Source: JAFGUB01 sp050305515
GTDB lineage: Bacteria; Campylobacterota; Campylobacteria; Campylobacterales; Sulfurimonadaceae
Assembly (NCBI GenBank): GCA_050305515.1
Contig: JBNLFL010000042.1
Span: 1 to 64,000, forward strand
DNA: 64,000 nucleotides
Direction of reading: 5' to 3'
In this document: positions 58,952-64,000 of the stretch, piece by piece
How positions within the stretch are numbered: the first letter of the stretch is position 1
How the letters are laid out: every line of letters begins with the position of its first letter
The notes under the pieces: model-generated
The model's input: only the letters and a program-made list of their open reading frames with translations
Databases searched by the model: none
Told to the model about the DNA's origin: nothing
Translations under genes and position numbers: made by a program

Positions 58952-60556
58952 ATGGTACAAACGATCAATCTGACCAAACGGTTCGGCAGCCGTATTTTGT
59001 TTGAGAACATCAACATCAAACTTGACCGTCACAAGCGTTACGGACTTATCGGCGCCAACGGTGCGGGTAAAACCACTTTTTTGAAAATCCTCAGCGGTGA
59101 AATTGATGAGTTTGAGGGCGAGGTCGTTGTTGAAAATGGCCTGAAAGTGGGCGTTTTGGGACAGAACCAGTACGCTTATGAAGATTTCACCATCATGGAC
59201 GCCGTACTTTATGGCAACAAACGCCTCTACAATGCCATCAAGGAGAAAGAGGAGCTTTACGCCACGGGCGATTTTGAAGATGATGCCGTCAACAACCGTC
59301 TGGCAGAGTTGGAAGTGATCTGTGTCGAGGAAGACCCGACCTACGAGTATGATGTCAACATCGCCAAAGTGCTTGAAAATGTCGGTATTCCGGCTGATGA
59401 GCATCACAATCTGATGAGCTCGCTCAAAACCAGTGACAAGTTCAAGGTTTTGCTCGCACAGGTACTGTTCCCGAAACCCGACGTTCTCTTCCTTGACGAA
59501 CCTACCAACAACCTCGACATCGAAACCATCGGCTGGCTTGAAGATGAGTTGCAGCGCCATGAAGGGACCATGGTCGTCATCTCGCACGACCGTCACTTCC
59601 TCAACGCCGTTGTAACCCACATTCTTGATGTCGACTTCCAGAAAATCAGGGAGTTCACCGGAACGTACGATGACTGGTACATTGCCGCTAATGTTATTGC
59701 CAAGCAGCAGGAAGCCGATAACGCCAAAAAGGTCAAAGAGAAAGAGCAGCTTGAAGCGTTCGTCCGCCGCTTCTCCGCCAATGCTTCCAAAGCGAAGCAG
59801 GCAACCAGCCGTCAGAAACAGCTTGAAAAGCTCAAAATCGACGATATTAAACCTTCAAGCCGCCGCGATCCGAGCATTGTCTTCAAACCCAAACGCCAGA
59901 TGGGCGATGAAGCGCTTGAAGTCATCGGCGTGAGCCATAGCTACGGCGATCTTGACGTGCTGCATAACATCAATCTGCGTATTGAACCGGGCGAGAAAAT
60001 TGCGCTTATCGGGCCCAACGGCGTGGGTAAAACGACGCTTATCAAGATCATCATGGAAGAGATGAAACCCTCTGAGGGGACCATTAAATGGGGCGCGACC
60101 ATCGAGAGCAGCTATTTCCCGCAGGATACCACCGACAAGATCAAGGGCACCGGAACGCTCTATGACTGGCTTCGCGGATTTGACCCCAAACGTGACATCG
60201 CGGAAATCCGTAACTGTCTGGGACGCATGCTCTTTAACGGCGAGCAGCAGGAAAAAAGCGTCGAGAAAATCAGCGGGGGTGAAAAACACCGCATGATGCT
60301 CTCTAAAATGATGCTTGAACAGGGGAACTTTCTGGTACTTGACGAACCGACCAACCACCTTGACCTTGAAGCGATTGTAGCATTGGGTGAGGGGCTCTAC
60401 GAATTTACCGGCAACGTCATTTGTGTGAGCCATGACCGTGAGCTTCTTGACGCATTTGCCGACCGTATTGTCGAGTTGCACCGTGACGGCACCTATACGG
60501 ATTTCAAAGGGACGTACGAGCAATTCGCCGAGGCCAAGGCCAATGGCGAATTTTGA
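58952..60556 (+). CDS. ABC-F ribosome-associated ATPase (YbiT-like)
   Basis: A 534-residue soluble protein with two ABC domains and no membrane part; ABC-F proteins act on the ribosome. Walker A GANGAGKTT and GPNGVGKTT, Walker B LFLDEPTNNLD and LVLDEPTNHLD. The first signature is degenerate (LKTSDKFKVLLAQ), as in YbiT relatives, while the second is ISGGEKHRM. A charged interdomain linker (about 240-310) is present. It overlaps the DUF5718 gene by 14 nt. Confidence 0.93.
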   Translation: MVQTINLTKRFGSRILFENINIKLDRHKRYGLIGANGAGKTTFLKILSGEIDEFEGEVVVENGLKVGVLGQNQYAYEDFTIMDAVLYGNKRLYNAIKEKEELYATGDFEDDAVNNRLAELEVICVEEDPTYEYDVNIAKVLENVGIPADEHHNLMSSLKTSDKFKVLLAQVLFPKPDVLFLDEPTNNLDIETIGWLEDELQRHEGTMVVISHDRHFLNAVVTHILDVDFQKIREFTGTYDDWYIAANVIAKQQEADNAKKVKEKEQLEAFVRRFSANASKAKQATSRQKQLEKLKIDDIKPSSRRDPSIVFKPKRQMGDEALEVIGVSHSYGDLDVLHNINLRIEPGEKIALIGPNGVGKTTLIKIIMEEMKPSEGTIKWGATIESSYFPQDTTDKIKGTGTLYDWLRGFDPKRDIAEIRNCLGRMLFNGEQQEKSVEKISGGEKHRMMLSKMMLEQGNFLVLDEPTNHLDLEAIVALGEGLYEFTGNVICVSHDRELLDAFADRIVELHRDGTYTDFKGTYEQFAEAKANGEF

Positions 60557-61373
60557 ATCGTTCGTCGGTCTGGGGATCGCCGGGAATTTCGCCCTGCACC
60601 TTGAGCAGGCCGGAGAACTTGAAGATTTCAAAGAGGTTGTCACCGACGATCCTAACGGACCCAAGGGGATGTTCCCTTTTTATCTGCCCGGTTTTGAGGG
60701 GCAAAAAGGGGTCTATCCCATAAGCTCCGATACGATTATCCTCCCGCAAGGCGATGTGAACGTGCAGCCGGAGCCGGAAGTGGCGCTCCTTTGCAAACTC
60801 TCTTACGAAGGTGACCGGCTCGCCGGAATCACGCCGACGCATTTTGCCGCATACAACGACTGCTCCATCCGCAAAGAGGGTGCCAGAAAGATCAGTGAAA
60901 AGAAGAACTGGGGCGCGTGCAGCAAGGGACTCTCCGATACCCTGATTCCCATTGACCGGTTTGAAAAAGGCGGCGAAATGGACCGCTGGCGTATCGCTTC
61001 GTTTTTGCGCCGCAAAGGCGACGTGTTTCGCTACGGCGAAGATGTAGAGCTTACCGGCTACAGTTATTTTTACGACAAACTCACTGAATGGATGCTACAT
61101 CAGATCAATACCCAAAGCGATACCGGTCCGCTGGAACCGCTGCGGGAGTATCTGAGTGCATGCCATCAGCCCAAAGAGGCGATTATCAGCATCGGTGCCA
61201 CGCGTTATACCGCTTACGGCGAAAGCCATTTTATTCAAAAAGACGATGAAATATTGATCGTGCTTTACAATGACACGTTTTGCTGCCCGAATGAAATTCT
61301 CAAACGTGTTGTCAAAAATGACCTTGAAGGCGAAGGACTGAGCCTGTTGCGTCAGAAGGTCGTCCGTGGGTAG
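60543..61373 (+). CDS. DUF5718-family protein
   Basis: A 276-residue cytoplasmic protein of a family largely confined to Campylobacterota. Distinctive stretches are GLGIAGNFALHLEQAGE at the N-terminus, CKLSYEGDRLAGITPTHFAAYNDCSIRKEGARKISEKKNWG in the middle and LIVLYNDTFCCPNE. Parts resemble fumarylacetoacetate hydrolase-like folds, but I cannot confirm this. It is squeezed between ABC-F and SUI1-like genes with overlaps on both sides (14 and 8 nt). Confidence 0.75.
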   Translation: MANFESFVGLGIAGNFALHLEQAGELEDFKEVVTDDPNGPKGMFPFYLPGFEGQKGVYPISSDTIILPQGDVNVQPEPEVALLCKLSYEGDRLAGITPTHFAAYNDCSIRKEGARKISEKKNWGACSKGLSDTLIPIDRFEKGGEMDRWRIASFLRRKGDVFRYGEDVELTGYSYFYDKLTEWMLHQINTQSDTGPLEPLREYLSACHQPKEAIISIGATRYTAYGESHFIQKDDEILIVLYNDTFCCPNEILKRVVKNDLEGEGLSLLRQKVVRG

Positions 61374-61701
61374 GGGCACGAAACTCGATCTCTCTTTCGG
61401 TGCTGACTGGGGCGAGGGCTGGGCACAGGTTGAAGAGGCTCAAACGCATGAAACGCCTCTGATGATGGAGCCGGCCAAACATCAGCTGGTTTTTAAAAAA
61501 GAGAAACGCCGCGGCAAACCGGTCACCCTTGTCGGCCCTTTACATGTAAAGGATGATGATGCCAAAGCCGTGCTGGGACGTCTGAAAAAACAGCTCGGCG
61601 CCGGAGGAACCTACAAAGAGGGGTGGATGGAGTTTCAGGGCGATGCACAGCAGCGCCTTCGGGAGCTTTTTGAAGCCGAGGGGTTTCGGTTCAGGAAGTG
61701 A
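61366..61701 (+). CDS. SUI1/YciH-like translation factor
   Basis: A 111-residue protein with a C-terminal SUI1 fold (about 40-111: KKEKRRGKPVTLVGPL..DAKAVLGRLKKQLGAGGTYKEGWMEFQGD), related to eIF1 and bacterial YciH. It starts with GTG overlapping the DUF5718 gene by 8 nt. One palindrome copy is read as Leu-His-Val. Presumed to act in start-codon selection or stress translation. Confidence 0.88.
   Translation: MGRGTKLDLSFGADWGEGWAQVEEAQTHETPLMMEPAKHQLVFKKEKRRGKPVTLVGPLHVKDDDAKAVLGRLKKQLGAGGTYKEGWMEFQGDAQQRLRELFEAEGFRFRK
61540..61549. repeat. TTACATGTAA palindrome, copy 22
   Basis: Exact copy inside the SUI1-like gene, read as Leu-His-Val. Confidence 0.95.
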
Positions 61702-61703
61702 GC

Positions 61704-62522
61704 ATGAAGTGGCTCGCGGCGCTGGGAATCGGAAGTGTGCTGCTGTGTGCTGAGCCCGATACGTCCGAGATGCAGCCGATGACCAAGGTGCTGCTCACTA
61801 ACGCCGCGATGGCCGCAGGGATTACCGCATGGGGTCTTAGCCAGTGGGATTACGGCACCGAAGATCTACATAGCGGTTCGGAGGGGTGGTTTGGCCGCGA
61901 TACCAGTAACGGCGGGGCCGATAAACTGGGCCATTTTTACACGAACTATGTCATCACACGCGCTTTGACGCCGCTGTTTGAATCCTGGGGATACAGGCGC
62001 TACCGCGCCGCCGAGTATGCAGCACTTAGTGCCTCGTTTGCTTCGGTTGTCGTCATGGAAGTGGGTGATGCGACCAGCCCGGAACACGGCTTCTCCTATG
62101 AAGATTTTCTGATGGACCTGCTGGGTTCCGCAATCGGCTATTACTGGGCTGTCTCTCCGGCTCTGGCCGAAAGCGTCGACTTTCGTGTGGAGTACGCACC
62201 CGATCTTGGCGGAACGGTCCAGAGCGATATCACGACCGACTATGAGAGCATGAAACATCTTATGGTGTTCAAGGCATCGGGATGTGACGTGTTGCAGGCA
62301 AAACCGTGGCGTTATCTGGAGCTGCATTTTGGGTATTATGCCCGCAAGTTTCACCACAACGCCACTGCGATTGAAGAGCGGGAGCGGTGGATCTATGCCG
62401 GTATCGGCATCAACCTCTCCGAACTGCTTGAGCCGATTCTGGGCAGCTGGTCGGGATTTTTCAACTACTACCAGATGCCGTACACCTATCTGCCCTATGA
62501 TGTTAATCTCGACAAGGAGTAA
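61704..62522 (+). CDS. DUF2279-family exported protein
   Basis: A 272-residue protein with signal peptide MKWLAALGIGSVLLCA and the DUF2279/YfiM pattern: GADKLGHFYTNYVITRAL, then YEDFLMDLLGSAIGYY, which holds conserved His and Asp residues in membrane-like segments. The C-terminal part has barrel-like strands. The ATG at 61704 follows the SUI1 stop by 2 nt. Function unknown; related proteins are outer-membrane-associated. Confidence 0.75.
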   Translation: MKWLAALGIGSVLLCAEPDTSEMQPMTKVLLTNAAMAAGITAWGLSQWDYGTEDLHSGSEGWFGRDTSNGGADKLGHFYTNYVITRALTPLFESWGYRRYRAAEYAALSASFASVVVMEVGDATSPEHGFSYEDFLMDLLGSAIGYYWAVSPALAESVDFRVEYAPDLGGTVQSDITTDYESMKHLMVFKASGCDVLQAKPWRYLELHFGYYARKFHHNATAIEERERWIYAGIGINLSELLEPILGSWSGFFNYYQMPYTYLPYDVNLDKE

Positions 62523-62525
62523 TCT

Positions 62526-63329
62526 GTGAAACCTTTTGAATATACCGCTATTGCGTTGTTCTATCTGGCGGCACTGCTGAGCGTGGGCGTGAGTGCATGG
62601 ATTCCGGGCAGAGAAGCTCTGCTTGGGGAGCTGACCGCCGAGAACGGCTTTTACGAAACCCTGAGCGTGGTGCTGCTACTCCTGATTTCACTTCAGGGCT
62701 TCATTGCGCTGAAACGACTGCAGGGCTCCCTTGTGCGTTTTGGCGTGGTGCTGTTGGCGGTGGTGGCTTTTTTAGCGGCTATGGAGGAGATCAGCTGGGG
62801 GCAGCAGTGGTTTCATTTCGAAAGCTCGGAGTATTTTTTAGAGCACAACGAGCAACGGGAGACCAACCTGCATAATCTGATGAATCCCGAACTCTTCAGC
62901 TCATTGATCTATTCAAGTGTCTACACGTTTTTTCTTTTTGTGCCGCTTTTTGTACGTCTGTTGGCACCCCGGTGGCGCTATCTAGCACGGCTGGAACCGT
63001 GGCTGCCGTCGTTACATGTAAGCCTGGTCATTCTCTTTGCGTCGCTTTTTCAGGCCTATTTTTATGATAATTTCGGGGCATGGCTCGATCTGGGAACCCT
63101 GCTGGCGGCGGAAGTGCTGTTTGCCTTTGTGCTGACCAGCTGCCATCTCTGGAATCGCGCGCTTATGATCCATTTTACAGCCATTCTCGTTTCGATGGGA
63201 TTCTTCATGCTCTCGTACCATATCTTTGGTTTTTACAATATGCAGTATGAGATGCGGGAGATGTTCGTAGTAGCGGGTGTGCTTTTCTATCTGCGAGAGC
63301 AGATCGCCCGGCACACCCTTGCGCATTAA
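62526..63329 (+). CDS. uncharacterised integral membrane protein
   Basis: A 267-residue protein with about seven membrane helices. Noteworthy polar residues within helices: AAMEEISWGQQWFHFE (Glu-Glu and Trp-Gly-Gln) and HNEQRETNLHNLMN; family not recognised. It starts with GTG, preceded by AAGGAG, 3 nt after the DUF2279 gene, with which it is probably coexpressed. One palindrome copy is read as Leu-His-Val. Confidence 0.75.
   Translation: MKPFEYTAIALFYLAALLSVGVSAWIPGREALLGELTAENGFYETLSVVLLLLISLQGFIALKRLQGSLVRFGVVLLAVVAFLAAMEEISWGQQWFHFESSEYFLEHNEQRETNLHNLMNPELFSSLIYSSVYTFFLFVPLFVRLLAPRWRYLARLEPWLPSLHVSLVILFASLFQAYFYDNFGAWLDLGTLLAAEVLFAFVLTSCHLWNRALMIHFTAILVSMGFFMLSYHIFGFYNMQYEMREMFVVAGVLFYLREQIARHTLAH
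63012..63021. repeat. TTACATGTAA palindrome, copy 23
   Basis: Exact copy inside the membrane-protein gene, read as Leu-His-Val. Confidence 0.95.
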
Positions 63330-63745
63330 CGTACCGGAAGGTAGGCGTATCCGTCATTTTGGAAATTGATCAGACCAAACGAGGCACTGGGAGTGATTTT
63401 GACGAAATCATAGAGTGTATCGAGAGGAATCTGACGTTTTTTTCGGCCGACATCGCACATCAGGAATGTTACGCCATAAGTTTCGGACAGCGAGCGCAAA
63501 CGTTTTTCAAGTTCTGCATTATCTGCATTTTTGACGAAAAACTTATAGGAATCACCATGAATGATGACGGCCGCTTCAAGTTCGTCGAGTTGGTTGGCAA
63601 AAGCGGTTTTATTTTGTACGAGACCGGAAATGAGACGAAGTTCAAGAGTTTTCTGATCTCCCGTGGTCAGATCGTAAACCACTTTTTTGAGACTTCCTTC
63701 CGCGAAGAGAAGAAACGGAATGAGTAGCAATAGAAACAGACGCAT
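63326..63745 (-). CDS. exported DsrE-like protein
   Basis: A 139-residue protein with signal peptide MRLFLLLLIPFLLFA and a DsrE/DsrF-like fold: KKVVYDLTTGDQKTLELRLISGL, VIIHGDSYKFFVKN, LSETYGVTFLMCDVGRKK, with a single Cys at the position of the DsrE active-site cysteine. Periplasmic DsrE-like proteins occur in sulfur oxidisers. The ATG at 63745 has AAGGAG upstream. Its promoter carries the same direct-repeat element as the TonB genes. Confidence 0.78.
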   Translation of the reverse strand: MRLFLLLLIPFLLFAEGSLKKVVYDLTTGDQKTLELRLISGLVQNKTAFANQLDELEAAVIIHGDSYKFFVKNADNAELEKRLRSLSETYGVTFLMCDVGRKKRQIPLDTLYDFVKITPSASFGLINFQNDGYAYLPVR

Positions 63746-63773
63746 GTGCGGCTCCTTAAAAGAAAATGGTGTC

Positions 63774-63805
63774 ATTATAGGAGCGTAGTGTAAAAAGCGT
63801 GTAAA
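63774..63805 (-). promoter_or_regulatory. direct-repeat promoter element of the DsrE-like gene
   Basis: On the minus strand TTTACAC, 4 nt, TTTACAC, 8 nt, then TATAAT (63774-63779). Spacing is identical to the elements before exbB and the TonB receptor. Confidence 0.65.
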
Positions 63806-63807
63806 TT

Positions 63808-64000
63808 TTAGCTTTTAAGTTCATGCAGTACGAAGCGGTTGCGTCCTGACTCTTTGGCTTCGTAAAGATTTTTGTCCGCTTCGCTAAGCAGCCGGTCTCC
63901 ATCGAAATCATTTGCAGGGCGTGTGGCAATGACGCCGAGGGAGACGGTGAGAAAATCGGAAGCTTTGCTGGAAGCATGGGGAATTTCCTGTTCCCGAATT
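63808..64000 (-). CDS. GGDEF-domain protein, C-terminal fragment
   Basis: Only the last 63 codons are in the window. The minus strand encodes FLTVSLGVIATRPAND then LLSEADKNLYEAKESGRNRF and ends HELKS, the characteristic C-terminal part of a GGDEF diguanylate cyclase. The active site lies outside the window, so activity cannot be judged. It is the third GGDEF protein here. Confidence 0.85.
   Translation of the reverse strand, partial: IREQEIPHASSKASDFLTVSLGVIATRPANDFDGDRLLSEADKNLYEAKESGRNRFVLHELKS

Noticed and set aside
4626..63021. TTACATGTAA copies as a CRISPR array or classical DNA uptake sequence
   Set aside because: Copies are isolated, hundreds to thousands of bases apart, with unique flanks and no cas genes; known uptake sequences are asymmetric, whereas this one is a perfect palindrome. 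An uptake role cannot be excluded but has no direct support.

Overview
The window reads as a chromosomal segment of a Campylobacterota (Epsilonproteobacteria) member of moderate GC, probably a free-living respiratory or chemolithotrophic lineage; the genus cannot be fixed from sequence alone. Pointers are the fabH-plsX-rpmF-DUF177-ndk-ferredoxin-metK run, the LPP20-type lipoprotein, CcoI/CcoS maturation factors for a cbb3 oxidase, a stand-alone half-size asparaginase domain, DUF3373 and DUF5718 proteins, and short HPF and CheC-like proteins. I found no tRNA, rRNA, CRISPR array or insertion sequence.

Layout. 1-5.0 kb (minus): lipid initiation (fabH, partial; plsX), rpmF, DUF177, ndk, ferredoxin, metK, a purine-type phosphoribosyltransferase. 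5.0-9.5 kb (plus): MscS channel, lipoprotein, der GTPase with a long acidic linker, a diguanylate cyclase. 9.5-11.3 kb (minus): hemJ, an outer-membrane protein, thioredoxin, hpf. 11.5-16.6 kb (plus): trpS, gmhA, gmhB, asparaginase domain, ccoI, ccoS. 16.6-23.5 kb (minus): a TonB-dependent receptor, a DUF4198-like protein, a polyferredoxin and a TauE/SafE-type membrane protein, then exbB-exbD-tonB; cytochrome c lies upstream. 23.6-27.2 kb (plus): hldD, hldE, a YfaZ-like protein and an ABC ATPase. 27.2-33.4 kb (minus): a long run ctp-purC-purS-purQ-SH3 protein-plsC-crcB-NUDIX-two small proteins. 33.6-39.1 kb (plus): the Entner-Doudoroff set zwf-pgl-edd-eda, then galU. 39.1-44.1 kb: a TetR repressor divergent from a LolA-like protein, an outer-membrane protein and an RND exporter. 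44.1-51 kb (minus, mostly): PAS-GGDEF, CheC-like and receiver proteins, an S4 protein, ackA and pta. 51-54.5 kb (plus): small secreted protein, DUF3373 protein, chemoreceptor. 54.6-58.8 kb (plus): an AT-rich accessory pair of P-loop ATPases, the second carrying eleven exact-length 32-residue TPR-like repeats, behind a promoter with two identical operator-like inverted repeats. 58.9-64 kb: ABC-F, DUF5718, SUI1-like, DUF2279, a membrane protein, a DsrE-like protein and the tail of another GGDEF protein.

Two sequence-level signals stand out. First, the perfect palindrome TTACATGTAA occurs 23 times, against about 0.06 expected for a random 10-mer; 17 copies touch genes, mostly read as Leu-His-Val or Thr-Cys-Asn/Lys, and three lie exactly 12 nt before the start codons of der, hldD and the ABC-F gene. 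Second, a composite promoter element (two 7-bp direct repeats of type TTWACAY with an 11-bp period, then 8 nt, then a -10 box) occurs with identical geometry before the TonB receptor, exbB and the DsrE-like gene, suggesting a small regulon under an OmpR-type response regulator. The ATPase pair at 54.7-58.8 kb is the best candidate for an uncharacterised accessory, perhaps defence-related, system.
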